Source: Bryoerythrophyllum caledonicum (Eukaryota; Streptophyta; Bryopsida; Pottiales; Pottiaceae). From it: a DNA stretch of 64,000 nt. Location: NCBI GenBank assembly GCA_963971425.1, contig OZ020517.1, positions 29,530,668-29,594,667 of the forward strand. Direction: 5' to 3'. The translations under genes were made by a program, and so were the position numbers. The notes under the pieces were generated by a model, which did not search any database, was not told the origin of the DNA, and saw only the letters and a list, made by a program, of their open reading frames with translations. This document shows, in pieces, positions 23,288 through 37,014 of this stretch (within the stretch, counting starts at the first letter, position 1; each line of letters opens with the position of its first letter).

Positions 23288-23898
23288 TGTTTTGCTGTCA
23301 TTAATATATTAGAATGTTTCCAAGCATTTATCAAGTGTTTTTTGGATGTATCTTTTCTGTTGTAGGTGCCTGTTAGCAACAATCGACCCTAGTCTTTACA
23401 ATACGGATCTCATCATGTGGATGCCCTTCTTATAAGCTGCCTCAAACATCTCGTCATGGACGACTAAAATGTTACATCCGAAACCATCTACTACTAAATT
23501 GTATTAAAATTTTGTCAATAACACTGCTTTAATTTTTTTTCTCTACATGTAAATCTACAAGGACCGTCCATTTCATCCCTTAGTAAACGGATGAGAGTGG
23601 TCGTTTATTGTCTAAACTCCTTTTCATTGTCTCTAGATCTACAAATTCAGCAGATTCTGGCATGCCAGGAAGAGATCAAGGGAAATTTGAACACACGAAG
23701 GATGTTTGTCGATTTTAAAGAATTTTGTTTTTGTGTTGTCATCGTGAAGATCAGCATAGCATTGGCTCTACTTCCAATGTTGGTTTTGATGTGACTTGAC
23801 TCATGCGATTTAGTGCCTTGTCCCGATTCTTGTAGTGTATTGCGCTAGGGTTTGACGCAGGTTTGGCATCAGTTGCAATTGATGCGTGAGGGACCAAT

Positions 23899-24334
23899 GG
23901 GATGAGAAAAAATGAAAATTGAAAAATATGAAGATCTCTAGGTTTTATGTAGAAAAGATGAAGTTTTTTCCCCACTTGCCCAAAATGTGTAAAAATGTTT
24001 GATTTGAGTTAAAATGTTTTTTTACAGTAAAGACAAGAATTTATATTTTTGAAATCTTCAAACAAGGTAATATTATCTACATGTATGGAAAATCTCAATG
24101 TTAATAGAGACTTCTAGCAAAATTTTGGAGTTGCCCGGAGTCCCCAATTCAAATTTTGAGTGGTCCTAATTTTCAAACCATGAATCCAAAAATAATTATA
24201 CAAATATCCCCATGAAGCTCTTATCAGGGACAATCTAGTATAAGATTTTAATATAAGTTTTTTTTTTAAATTTGGAGAACCTACCCAAAATCCAAAACGT
24301 ACACCCCACGTACAGTTGGGCTCTTAGGGGTTAA
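23899..24334 (+). mobile_element. Truncated TTAA MITE copy
   Basis: Homologous to the distal half of copy A (gaagatctctaggttttatg onward) and ending cttaggggttaa. The other terminus is missing. Confidence 0.75.
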
Positions 24335-24842
24335 GTTGCCCTCAATGATCATTGTGAATAATGCACACTATTTTCACTGACTAGTTGTGGCACCATTCAT
24401 CCCCTCCAACATTGCACATTTGGCGCTATATGAATTCCATGAGTCCTTCACCATTTTGCACCAAATTGGTTTTTGGAGCAAAGCATTTTCTCAAGAATTG
24501 AAAGGGCATTCCATGGAGAAGATTGTTTTTCAAAGAAGAGAGGATTGTTTTTCAAGAAAAGAAGATTGTTCTTTCAAAAGAATAGCGCTTAGTTTTAGAG
24601 CCATCCATTACTTTTACATCATACAAGATCTAATGTAGGCCATGTAGATTAAATTAGTATGTACAATTATTGTAGCTAGTAGAAATGTCACATGTTCAAA
24701 ATGACTAGTTCCAATAGACAAGGACTGAAATACTTTTAGTATAGATGATGTTTGATATAAGTAATTAAATGTCATTGTGATGGTGTATTGGTTCATCCAA
24801 TAGTTTCATATTATGGGAAGCTTGATGCATTCATGTAAATAT
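24335..24842. other. Spacer, no gene
   Basis: AT-rich sequence with only short open frames lacking recognisable motifs. Confidence 0.4.
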
Positions 24843-25012
24843 GTACATTTCAAATAAATGCACGATTTTTTAATATATACATGTTGAAGAAATACATACT
24901 TTTCTATATGGAAGTGTATTAATAGGGTGTACATTTCAAATAAATGCACGATTTTTTAATATATACATGTTGAAGAAATACATACTTTTCTATATAGAAG
25001 TGTATTAATAGA
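24843..25012. repeat. 86-bp direct tandem duplication
   Basis: Segment starting gtacatttcaaataaatgca at 24843 is repeated at 24929 with about one visible difference, so the duplication is recent. Confidence 0.9.
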
Positions 25013-25574
25013 GAAGATGTGTTTTTTGAAAAAAAACGGAGAAAAATAAAAAATGCCCATAATTTCAATATAAGCCTATAGACATAGCATTACATGATGA
25101 TAGTTATGTGATCATATTTATATCAATGTGGTCATTGAAGTTTGCTTATGCTTGAATTTAGGAATTAATGTAAAGCTTGTTATATAGTTAAATATCACTC
25201 ACGTTTTTGTTTGGTCTACAATTTAGTTGGTGTATGTAAATACTGTAAAGGATGTACAGTACATACAAGTTTGATTGAATATGTATAGGGAGTGTTGCAA
25301 TCCTTTTGAAACGCATGTACTTGTTTATGAAATCTTAGCATATAATCATCTATCGCTAAATATAAAAACTTGTGACTTCTATTTCATCAAATTTCTTTCA
25401 TGATTCTTTTTCATTTTTTCTTTCAAAATCACTTATTTTTAATCATGAAATCAGGATATATATAAGTACATCTCATTTGTTGCAATTTTTGAGAAATCAA
25501 GTTGCCTTGCCAAAAAAAATGTCACATGCACATGTGACATTTTCACAAATACTATATTTCTATCCCTTCTACAA
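25013..25574. other. Spacer, no gene
   Basis: AT-rich, no coding signal or recognised repeat. Confidence 0.4.
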
Positions 25575-25957
25575 TTTCCTTGAATATGTTACACTGCTTT
25601 TTTACCTGTATAAAATGGTGAACAAAGAATTTGCATCATTTACTACGTGATGGTATAAAATTTAGGCCTTGTGCAATGCAAAAATTTGACATTAAGAGAA
25701 GTCAAACTCTGCTGCTCATGTGAACAAAGGGAAGAAAAAGACCTTGTTTTTCTCTTCAAACACTGTAACCTCCCAATCTATAAAATCAAATTCCATGAAA
25801 TTTGGAGAACATGTATTTCTAATAGTCTAGATAAGGATCGTGCGGCTGAAAGTTTAAAAAAAAAACTTTTATTTTTTGTTCCTTCTCTTTGCACTAGAAT
25901 AAGTAGTTTTGAAGTGTTTGATTTTTTGAGAAATCATCAAGGAACCTTAGGGGTTAA
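25575..25957 (-). mobile_element. Truncated TTAA MITE copy
   Basis: Shares the gtgcaatgcaaaaatttgac and tcaaacactgtaa type segments with the proximal half of the family and ends ccttaggggttaa at 25957. The other half is missing. Confidence 0.65.
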
Positions 25958-28303
25958 TATTAAGTTCTAGATTGCTATGTCCACCAACAATCTTAGTACA
26001 ATTTATAGTACTTTGAATATTGAAAGAAGGATGAAGGTTCGAAGAATATGTTGTGGAAAGTGGTATTCCTTGGAATGTATGGCTACCAAATTTATGAGTG
26101 GAAATTTACCAAGGAGTTTGAGAGGTACTAGACCCAATTTATTTATTTATTTTGCAACTATGAGTTAATACACTGAAATTTTGTAGTGGAATAAGAGCAT
26201 GAAGATTGAGGAATGCTATAATAGTTTAAGTTGGGTTGGATTTATTGAGTATGTATGAATACAAACATGGTGAATACTACATCTACTAGGTTCTATTAAT
26301 AGGATATATATATGTATTGAAATAATTCATAATATGTAATTCCAATAAGTTATAACAATATTTACTGAAACCATAGGATGATAAGCTAAATATAGTGTGG
26401 GATTTGTATATGTTCAGGCCTGAAGTATTATGGTAGCTACATACAGAAGTATGATAAACCATGTATCTTATTCTTTTTTTATCAACCATAAGATTTTATA
26501 TATTCCTGACATGAACAATGATTACTACATTTGTATCATTTTTCCCAACAAGTTTTTACATGTCATTTGTGTAGACAACAATAGTAGCATTGAAAATTAT
26601 AGAGTGAGGCATCATTATAATATATTGTTATCCTATGTTTGATTAAGCCAAGACTCTTTATATGCCCCTAGAGTGCTTACATTTTTACTTGAAAATATAA
26701 TTTTATTACCATGAAGGTGCTTAAAGTGCATTACGAGTTGACATTGTAAGTGCAAAAATGCATGCTCTTAGGCATGGTTGGACTAATTTCAAATGCGTGT
26801 CATTACTAGAATGCTATGTTGGAAAGTAAGTGTATGTATAATCTCACATATTTTCCGATATGGCAAGCATACTTTCAAATTTAACACCTCAATAAAAGTT
26901 ATGCAAAAGTGAGAGAACAAAATAATAAATGATGAAGTGGATGAAGGTAGAAGAATATATCAGATGCATACCATTTCATGGGTAGTTGCTTCTCAGTGAA
27001 GATTTTGCAACAAGTGACACTCTGCCATGCACTGTCACCCTCAATAATGTCCGAGCTACCCGCCCATGACAATTAATTAGCGTCAATTGCCCCAATACCA
27101 TCAACTATGCCAACACCATGAACAATAAAGTTTCCTTGTTAAAACTACACTAAAGATTCCGCCAGTGTCATTAATGTGACCCTCAATCAACCGCCTACCG
27201 GCCGCCATGCCTTTATTCTCCCCCATTAACTTCTCATCCTCATTCCAACCAAATTTTGGTTACAATCAACGACTTTTCATCCTTGACAATCTTCTATTTT
27301 TTATACACTAAACGTCCACAAGTCAAAAAAAAAATAAAGATGCGATCTTTATAACAATTGACAAATAGTCTACTACTTTGTATTTAGTGTATGGTCTTAT
27401 CACTACACTGACCCTTGTTATTTCTGTAATCCATCCAATCGTTGGATACTTATATAACATTTGCATAATGTTATTCTTATACATGCTACATTGATATCTA
27501 TTCAATAGCATGCGAAGTAACATTTCATTATAATGTAATGTTAATGTTAATCAAATGTTAATTTCACCATTGCCATCATAAATAAAGTTTATTGTCATTT
27601 TTTGCCATTCTAATATATACCAATTTCATGTAGACATCTTTATATCTAATTTGATGAGGTTACTTGCATGCCTTTTTTACAACTGTTATCTCAATGTAAT
27701 TTTCACACCATCTTATCTTCAATTAATTGATGGATTAATATTGTAGAGGTTTAGTGTTATTCTAGTATCAAATAGATGTAGAAAAGGACATTTCTTCATT
27801 TTCCTCATGCGACGAGTTTCATTATCTATTCATGATGTTTGTTGAGCCCTATCCTAAAGACTTATGCTTACTTCTTAATTGTAGGGAAGCTCCAAAGAAT
27901 TTTTTTAATTAATAAAAAATGCTAAATTCTTGGTGCTAAACATAGTCTTGATATAATATAACAAGATATCAGATATCAGATTTGGCAATATCATTTAAAA
28001 AGACCTATTTATCAAATCTACTTTATATCAATAAAAAAGATATGAACATTGGTCATATATTCAAAAGAATTAAACCTTCACTACAATAATGAAAGTATAA
28101 GTGACCTAAACTAGAAGTCTATTTATAAATGTAAGCCAATTTGAAGACATAACAAGCATAAGAAGACTCTAATCTTGAAAAAAAAAACTCAATATAAGAC
28201 AAAGTATCCCGTAGCTCACTTGTGTGTACTAGCATAAAAGTGGACACATAAGTAAGTGGATATACTAATTGGATGATATGCAAGTGGATGGAATGATCCT
28301 CAT
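25958..28303. other. AT-rich spacer, no gene
   Basis: Only short open frames; no domain, tandem repeat or terminal repeat recognised. Confidence 0.45.
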
Positions 28304-28890
28304 TTAACCCCTAAAGGACCAAAGTCCCCTCGGGGGACATTTTGAGTTTGGGTAAGATACCACGTTCTCAATTCTAGGCATTATTTTCTGAGATTTTTTC
28401 TTGAATGGACAACTTTTAATTAGCTTTGCGTAGACACAAATTTCGTAGAATTCCGACTTACGGTTCAAAAGTTACAATTTATTTTCACTTACATATACAA
28501 ATAGTGCAGCACTTTATTGTGACATATCACAAATACTGTCACTAAACTTTAATAACTTCTTAATTCGAGTTTTTGTCCATTCAAAAGAAAAAAAATGTCC
28601 TGTTCGAAAGGAAATTGAGATCTTTGCATCTACCATATGGATTTGTGAGTTTCAAAAAACTTAGAAGGATATGATATATGCAAAATGTAAAGTGTATTAT
28701 TGATTCTCAGCACGTAGTTGCATTGCATGATTTTTTAGGACATCTTCTACACCTCTTCTACTTCTAAAATTTGGTGCACATGTGCCTAACATGATCTTTT
28801 TTAAGCTAACATAATAAATTCACGGCCCGTACTGCAAAAAGTTGCCCCAGAAGGTGGTCAAAGTTTGTTGAAGGTGTTTAGTATGACCTC
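28304..28890 (+). mobile_element. Diverged, truncated TTAA MITE copy
   Basis: Begins TTAACCCCTAAAGGACC at 28304, but the body is strongly diverged from copies A and B and no inverse terminus is found; the distal limit near 28890 is approximate. Confidence 0.55.
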
Positions 28891-30024
28891 AAAAAGAGAT
28901 TATGCCCTTGCATGAGAGGAGGTGGCGTTTGGTCTAGAAAGTGACAAAAACATCTCAACGAATTCATCATCAAATTCATAACCTTGGTGACCAATTGTGG
29001 CAGTCTTGGTGTGGATCTGGCTCCCGTGTTCTTGGCGGCGTTGCTTGGACACCTTCATCTGCTCCCGATATCGATGCAAATCTCCTCCAAACAAGACATG
29101 AGCTGCACGGAGAGGACGAGGACTTGTGAGTCCAACTCTTCTCTTCAATCTATCTCCATTTCTTTGGGCAACTAGTATCCGCTTGGTTGGTAAGAGGAGA
29201 AACCACCCCATCGTCTTCTAAGAATTGAGCGACCGTGGCCTCTACTTCGCTATCGCCTCGTCTGTCAGTCATTGCACACGAGAGCACTAACTTGAAGGCA
29301 CACCAATATAGCACACGGAATACAAGTTGAGACCTCAATAGCACTTATGTGTAAATCGAAGGCAATTCTACAAAATTACACGAAGCATATGAAAAAACTT
29401 AGAACAATACCATATGAATTATGAGCAACCTAAGGATAACCCGGTACAATATCTATAGAACATAACAACCATGGTCCATATGGCATTGCCAAACTTGGTG
29501 GGCCTATCCATATTTATTTGGATAGACCAACCATGATGCCTATTAAAAATTGGCTAGGCACAAACCCCACTGTTGATCAACTCGAGCTGCTCTCCTACCA
29601 TCCATCTTCAGTGGGGCTCATCATCCACATAATTGAGGATTAGAATATTCCAATGCACACTGTCCAAGCAACCTCAAAAGGCATGCTCTAAAGGCGCTTG
29701 CGGGTGCGGGCAAGTTTTTTTCTTAAGTCATTGTGAAAGTTTGCCTAAACCGCATGCCATGCCAAAGAGGTCTAGTCATGATATCCAGAAATCGAGGAAG
29801 CCACATGTTGCGATGCCATTCACTGGTCATCAATGGAACTACCGGTCAATGCCAAAGAAGCCAAAAATAAATGAGAAAAGATGCTTTGCTGAGCCCGCCA
29901 AACGATGCCCATTTCCTCAAGGCCGACCTATATTTTCCAAAGCCTGCTGAAAATTTTGCCGGCTTGGGATCCGCACTTGGTCATTGACTTTAGATCATGC
30001 CGCCCATTTTTTGGCCTTGTTGCC
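28891..30024. other. Spacer with weak - strand ORFs
   Basis: The - strand stretches 29344-29150 and 29211-28900 are open and hydrophilic but carry no recognised motif and overlap each other in different frames. They may be a decayed gene; function unknown. Confidence 0.3.
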
Positions 30025-30975
30025 TTAACCCCTAAAGGACCAAGTGTCCAAAATTGGCTTTTTGAAAAATCGGCCAGGTTCCTATGGTGTCAATTTCCAA
30101 CATTATTCTTTGAAATCTTTACTATAGAAAGACATTACCAAGACCTTAGTGGAAAAATAAATTTTTCCTAAATTGGACATTTGATGAAAAAGTTATAGGG
30201 TTTTGAGTTTTAAATGGGGAGGGCGGGCACCTCGGGCAGCTCCTAAAACTTTTGATAGGACACTCTATTGAAAGTGAGATTTTCGGTACTTGCAAGTAAT
30301 ATTATTTTCCTACATATTGTCAAAAAAAAGTTCTTGTCTTTAGTGAAAAATAGCATACCAACCCAAGTCAAACATTTTCACACATTGTCACTCATTGTCG
30401 GGCAAGGTACCAAAAAAACTTCTTCTTTTCCACATAAAACCTAGAGATCTTCATATTTTTCACTTTTTATTTTTTCCACATCAATATGTAATGTAAACCT
30501 TCTTATTAACCATTCGGATTATCAATCAAAAACATATTAAGTTCAAAAAAAAAGAAGTGTGAATTAACAAATTTCGAGCCTCCACTCCTTGCACACTTGT
30601 TTTGAATATGCTACACCCGGTCTCTACCTTTGAAAATTGGTGTGTAAGGAGCTAACATCATGCTTAACAAGATGGTAATAGATTTAGACCTTTTGTAGTG
30701 AAATTTTTGGACACCAACTGAAGTCAAAGTCTGCTGATCCACTTCACGCAAGGAAGAAAATGAACCATTTGCTTGACTTCAAACACTATAATCTTTTAAT
30801 CCGTGCGGTAAAGTTTATGAAATTTTGAACATGTATTAGTCAATAAGCCTTTATTGAGATCCTACGGTCAGAACTAAAAATAAAATTTTTTGTTACCTTT
30901 TTTATTCGTTGCATTAGAATCCATTTAGTTTGAAGTGTTTTTGGTGTAAAACTATCTTGGTACCTTAGGGGTTAA
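30025..30975 (+). mobile_element. TTAA-flanked MITE, full copy D (951 bp)
   Basis: TTAA at 30025-30028 and 30972-30975, left terminus ttaacccctaaaggacc, right terminus taccttaggggttaa. The internal order matches inverted copy B, with substantial divergence, so it is an older insertion. Confidence 0.8.
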
Positions 30976-32444
30976 ATGCGCCGCGCAAGTGCCAAGGATG
31001 CCCTTAGGGGAAAGGCCCGCTTGAACAAAAATTCTACTCCAAAGAATCAAAACACATTGGGCTCTTAGTAGCCAAGGCTTGTTTCCACATGAGCTCGAAC
31101 CAACATTGGGACAAAGGGTCCATTGTTGAGAAATGGGCGTGTCCCATTAGAGTTTTCCTGAAAGTACTAGGCATGGAGATCCACAATTAGATCCTGTATC
31201 CTGAATTTTACTAGTTGCCATGAATGTGGAGTGCCAAAATTGAGGAACCAAAAAGATTGAGTGGATCAGGGGATGTCCGGTTGAATTTAGAGTGCAATAG
31301 TGAATGGTGAATAGTGAATAGAAAATCATGCACATGTGCATGTGGGGCCTAGGCTTGAGGATAGGTGTAGTACTATTGAAGGAGCAAGGTGGAGCTTGAG
31401 GAGACTGTAGAGCTATTCAAGGAATGCCAGCCAATGGTCCGGGAAATATGCAAGGTGAGAATTTTCACCTTGCAAAAATTTCCACTTATAGATGGCATAC
31501 CGAGTTTGTGTTTAGAAAAAGACACAAGGCCCGCACATTGTGCTGCACCCTCTCTTTTTGCCTGACACAGGGCAGCCACCTTGGAAAATTTCGACTTTCA
31601 GGAAAACTCTATTGTCTTTCCCATCGTGTATACAAACAAATATGATCCATGCATCTAGATGTTGGATCAATTTTAAGCTATTTACATGCTCGGAGGGACA
31701 ATAGTGCACATCCATTATTGAAAAGTGAATTCTTTGTCCTTAAATTATGTGTTAGTCTGTGATGGATTCAGTCCCTAGTGTAAATTAATGATTGGTTGTA
31801 AATTTGTGAACTTTCAAATTAGTCTCACACGGATTAGTAGCAAAAACTATTGTAGTGGTTGAAGTTTTCTACGATTTAGTCTAAAAAGGAAGACTAAAGG
31901 CTGCCACCATGATCCCTGTTGCTCGACTGCAGTGTCTTCTTTAAAACAAGGGCTCAAAACGGCTGTCATGCTGCACTAAACTCGAAGAGCTAAAGTAGAC
32001 CGCACGGTCTGCACACCTGGGTTCTTACCATGCAAGGCGTTATCGGCGTGGTGCAGCAGTTGGGGCATTAAGTAGAAAGACGGCGATGTTCATGGTTTAA
32101 GTATCAAAAGTTGTACATGCCATCTTTATTGAATATATATATTCTATGCATGAGAAGTATCTTCTAGGCAAGGTCGTGCACTTGGTTGCATGCATGGTAT
32201 AAAAGAACTATTACGTGGAAGATGTGATGAATTTGTGCCGTCCTGAAGATCCAATCCTACTTAGGCACGTGGAATGCATTGAATTTAGGACAAGGGCATT
32301 TACGAGCTTAACTAAGTTGATGCACCAACAACCATGAAATTTGAACCAAAGTAAGAATTAAAATATTATATAGAAGAGGAAAAAACCACCTCGGAACATA
32401 CATAGAGATTTAAAATAGCAAAATGGTCACTATATTCCACGTTG
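30976..32444. other. Spacer, no gene
   Basis: No coding region supported. Short inverted word pairs occur (for example aaggtgagaattttcaccttg at about 31450). Confidence 0.4.
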
Positions 32445-35400
32445 TCACTTTGGCCTTGAGGCCGCCCTTCCAGGCTTTCCAGTGCCTCCTATTTCTTGAG
32501 CCTTTGATGCTTGAGAACTATGATTAGGTCGAGCCTCCTTCCCCTTTGGATCCTTCAATGCAGGCGCTGAAAAACGCTTGTTTCCACTCCGAGTCCCACT
32601 TTGAGGTGGTTGTGAATTGCTAGCATTGATGTTGAACTTTGGACGTACCCAATCCTCCGTGAGGACACTCAGGCTTTGCAAGTTGGGAACTGGACATAGA
32701 TATGGGATTTCCCACAAGATTGGATTGTTGGGCATACCAACAACCGTATCCACCAAATCTACGTCGGGGGGAAATCTTTTTTCTTTGTCCAACATCACCG
32801 GTATGCCATCAAAGAAGACACGAACAATGCTTACCATCTGAGTACCCGATTTACATTGCATGTGGAGGTCGCTTTGGCTTCTAGAATTTCGGTTGACTCC
32901 AGCGTATCCCTCAGCAACCACGCTACCTGGCACACACTTGTGTAGCAGCCATACTTTGGTCCTTGCCTTGATGGGTTCCTAGAAGAAATGTAATACACAA
33001 CCTTAAGTCCAAATCAAATCATGCAAACAACACTACAAGATCTAAGAATATGGTAGCTCAAAGATAGGAGCTTGGATCATTAAAAGCAAAGCAGTAAACA
33101 CTTACCGAATTCATGGGCCTTGGTATAACTTTTAGTCTTGCAATAATTGAAGCATCGATGGTTGGCGCCCGATGCTTCTTATCTACCTTTTTGGACAAAT
33201 TCTTCTTTCCTTTCGACCTTGCAAGTGCCCTTGTGGATGGAATCACTTTCTCCTTGCCCTTGACTAGTTTCTTTGGTTGCCTTGGAAACACTGGAGGTTC
33301 ATCGTCTTTGCTACATCCTCTATTGTTTCTAGAGCCATCACTATCTTCCACACCTTTAAGATCATCATGCCCCTTGCGAAGGTTGTCTTCTTCACTAGAT
33401 CCTTTATCAGCCACACCACCCTTGTTGTCGTTGCTATCGCCACCATTGCCATGCGAGTCGTATTCATCACCTGCAGGCCTATGCTCCACTAAAGTTGATG
33501 CATCAAGGCTAGTTTTTTTGCTTAGACAAGATGCATTTTGTGTGGCTTTACTCCACGGTGTCAGAGGCGTACGCAAATCAAGGGTTGGCTTCATGGAGGA
33601 AGTGGCGCGTAAGTGCTCTACATCCATGAAGCTTGATATTTCTTCCGGTCCATCAAGAATTTGGCAATTTGATTCACCAACAATCTTTCTACCATCCCCT
33701 GAAAGTGATCCGTCTTCACCACTTGCGGATTTTCCAGACGACAAAAGCGTAATGACAGTTGTATCTAGTCCGACTTGGGCATGTCGCTGATTTACTTTAT
33801 GAACTGGTGTTGAAGATCCGGGAAATGTGGAAGGGTTTGGATCACCCAGAAAAGGCTTGCATGATCGCTTCATCACTTGTTGTGGAGTCCGCAACGGGCC
33901 CCTTTTCAGCCACGCATCCGCCATTGGGGTTTCTGTCTTGCGTTTCGTACGATCATCATGTAATTGAGCTCCAACATTGTCCAATGTGTACTCGTCCATT
34001 GCCTTCTTCACATATAAAGAAACCATAGCTTGAAGCTGGCTAGAGATGTTAACGTCGGCTCGTGCCTTGTTGGCAATTGAGCCCCGAGTAGTGGATGTAG
34101 GTTGGGCATACAGAGTACTCTTTGTTGGGAAGTTAGCAAATAGTTGATCCATGTCGTCCAAAAGGCGCAACATTCGTCTTCACCTTCTTCCTTGCAGAAA
34201 TGCACTCACTGGACATGCCCCTATCCTGCACAAGTCAAGCTTAGTGATATCCCCGTTTGCAGAACAACATGAAATGTGGCAATAATACACACAGACAATA
34301 AATACAATCATGCATGAGCCATAATCATCTCACTTGACATACCTCACGTTTTGCACGGCCAGATGCATTCTTCTGATTCTGCTTGCATTCCTTGTCACCT
34401 ACCTCGGAGTTCCAATATTCTATCAATTTCAACCAAGTCGCGGTAGGACAATCATCAGGTTTCTTTCGGCCCTTGTGCATAATCCAGTGCTCATGATATT
34501 TTGACCGGTTTCGTTTAAATAAACCCAATAAATATGTTGAAACCATTTTTTCTGGTAGAGGTGTGCTTATAGTAAATTGCCTTTTGACCTCATCCATTAT
34601 GTCCGTCATTACTTCCACATCCTTTACGTCTATATAAGCACTTTGGACCAATGATAACGCAGCCAATTTGAGAGCATTTTTGAACTGCGAAGAGTATCGC
34701 AAAATACGTCCATTCTCATCTTGTAAAAGTGCGACCTGGGGGACCCTATTCTCCGACAATGCCATTTTAACTTCACGCAAATACAACTTTCCATCCATCC
34801 TCATAGCCTTTCTACGGGATGTACCATATAGAGTGTTTAACTTACTGGCAGTAAGCTTACCATGTATTGATCGAGCGTTCTTGTCCTTACATGGTCCCCT
34901 CTCTTCCTCCGTGCTAGCACTATCGCCATCACCTGTGAGCCCCTTGCTCATATGGCTTCCACCACGACTGTTTGGTGATCCAGCCGGAGTAGAGGACAAA
35001 GGAAGACTTGACAATGGCGCATTGATGTTTGGTGTATGATCATGTATGTCGGAAACATCTTCTGGGACAGAAGTGGCATTTGGCTAAACATGTCCCCTAC
35101 AAGCTTGGGTGCAATTGGGCTTGACAATTGGGCTGGACATTGGATGAATTCCACGCCCCTGTGCCCCCATGCAATGGGAGCTGGTGCGGAGGATACTGTT
35201 CCAGCATTGCACCTTGTTGTTGAAGATGCATGGGGACATAGTTGCCGCGGGCGTAAGGTGCTGAATATCCCACCCCGAGCATGCCATATGCATGCTCAAA
35301 ACCTGTCGCATAGTTGGGCCATTGTTGTTGACGTGGTCCATAATGCAAGGAAGGCAAACCCCCGTGCACTTGATGAGCTCCGACAAACTGCAGAAGAGAA

Positions 35401-35728
35401 CATTACATAAGAGCACTATCATACATGCACAACATTTTTAGAAGAGATGGTGGTCAACACACCTGAGACTGCTCATGTTGAGAATGTAGTGACAATCCAA
35501 TTGGGAATCCCTACGAGGGACGCACAAAAAGGCACACATAAAGTCAGTACAAGATTTAAACACTTCCTGCATGAAATGACAATTTTGGTCCATTGAACAA
35601 GATAAACTAAGTTGTAGACAATTATATACCTCGGGGTGAATTGGAGGATTGATACGCTCATGACTAAACTGTGTGCTTTTCACTACATCCGGATCTGCAA
35701 GATTCACAGCTTCAACATTCGCGTCCAT
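32445..35728 (-). pseudogene. CACTA TNPA-like protein, Transposase_24 family
   Basis: Five exons fit the - strand: 35728-35630, 35510-35463, 35387-34343, 34225-33106 and 32978-32445, all with GT/AG borders and mostly matching phase. The N-terminal part is Gln/Pro-rich. The third exon holds the plant Transposase_24 (Ptta/En/Spm) core with a conserved W ... YWNSEVGDKE ... NASGRAKRE block. The long fourth exon is acidic, Ser/Lys-rich and coiled. The last exon has the usual C-terminal domain (VVAEGY ... VRVFFDGIP ... WEIPYL). In En/Spm such proteins bind subterminal repeats and help TNP2. Small frame breaks near 35095, 35055 and 34165 suggest a non-functional copy. It lies divergent to TNP2, whereas the two proteins usually share a transcription direction. 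Confidence 0.75.
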
Positions 35729-37014
35729 CTTGAAATATCCAAATATAGAAGTGGATTGAACTGTGTAGTGAGAGTGGCCTTCTGTGGCTTGTAAATTTAT
35801 AGTCTCATTGGCGAAGAAAACTGCTCCATATGAATGTATGTATGAAATCCTCAATGGCATGTATGGCAACTAAAATCTAATGGGCATGACGGAGTTACAA
35901 TAAATGCATAGCATTGCCCTAGAAGTGTAGAGTGCGGCTCAAGAACATGGCATGGATTGCACTGCCACCTAATAAAAGGGTTAGTCGCCTCTATATCATT
36001 AAAGCTTCGACCGCCATACTAATGGCAATTTCAGGCCAATATTGGCGGGTGACAGTCTTCAAGAAAGCATAGTAAATAACTTAGGACACCACGCCGTATA
36101 ATTGCATCCTGTCTATTGAGCGTGGTTAGGCATTAATGGTGTTTGCTGACCCTGACCATGACCATGAATTATCACAAAAGACAGTCACTGTAAGACTTTA
36201 GTCAATACTTAATTTTCATGACTGAACATCCTCATTGTTCTTGCAACTCAAAGTTAAACTCTTGCTACCAACTGAAGTGGTCCTACCTTTTGAGGACATC
36301 TCCTGCTTTTGTATGCACACTAAGCACTTCATCTTAACAATAATCCCAGTGTGGTACAAGTCATTGGCGATTCTAGAAGAGTTTGCATGACCCAAGTCTT
36401 TTGTGATTGGAGAGGAATAGTAGGATTTCACGCAAAGTGGAGTGCAGTAGTTCACACAATGAGTGTCAAGTTTGGAAACCGACAAAACGCGTAATCATGT
36501 ATGGCTTTTGAGCCTTCCAAGAGGTAGTAGAACTTTTGGCCGACTCAAACCATGTGCAACATTATTTGCTTTCCACCCTTTTTTTCCTTCAGTGGACGTA
36601 AATATATAGAACTTGCAATAGAAATATGAGTCATATATCTTTCATGTCTAACGATGCCAGAATGATTGTTGCGTGTTTTAACTTTTGTTGAATGGATTGC
36701 ATATTGTTGACTCTTGGATGTACGCAGGAGGTTTTAATAGCTGCAATGCAACAACATGCATGTGTGGAGAAGCAAACGACAATTCAAAAAGGATTGAAGG
36801 TACATGGATAGACACACGCTTATCTAGTCACATTGTAGAAAACCTTGCAAAGTTTGTATGTCAATCACTAGACTATGTTGCGTAAAGTGTCCTCAATTCC
36901 ATCAATACTTCTGTTTTGTGCCTTGTGTCAGGCACTCCCACTTGGTGCAATGCCTTTTTAAGGCGCGTGAGCATCTACCAATTCTTGCATAGAAGGAAAC
37001 CATATTTGACCAAC
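35729..37014. promoter_or_regulatory. Shared divergent promoter region of TNPA-like and TNP2 genes
   Basis: 1.3 kb between two start codons pointing away from each other, with no supported ORF. It must hold both promoters or further 5' exons; I could not single out TATA boxes with confidence. Possible upstream TNP2 5' UTR sequence reaches 37014. Confidence 0.45.
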
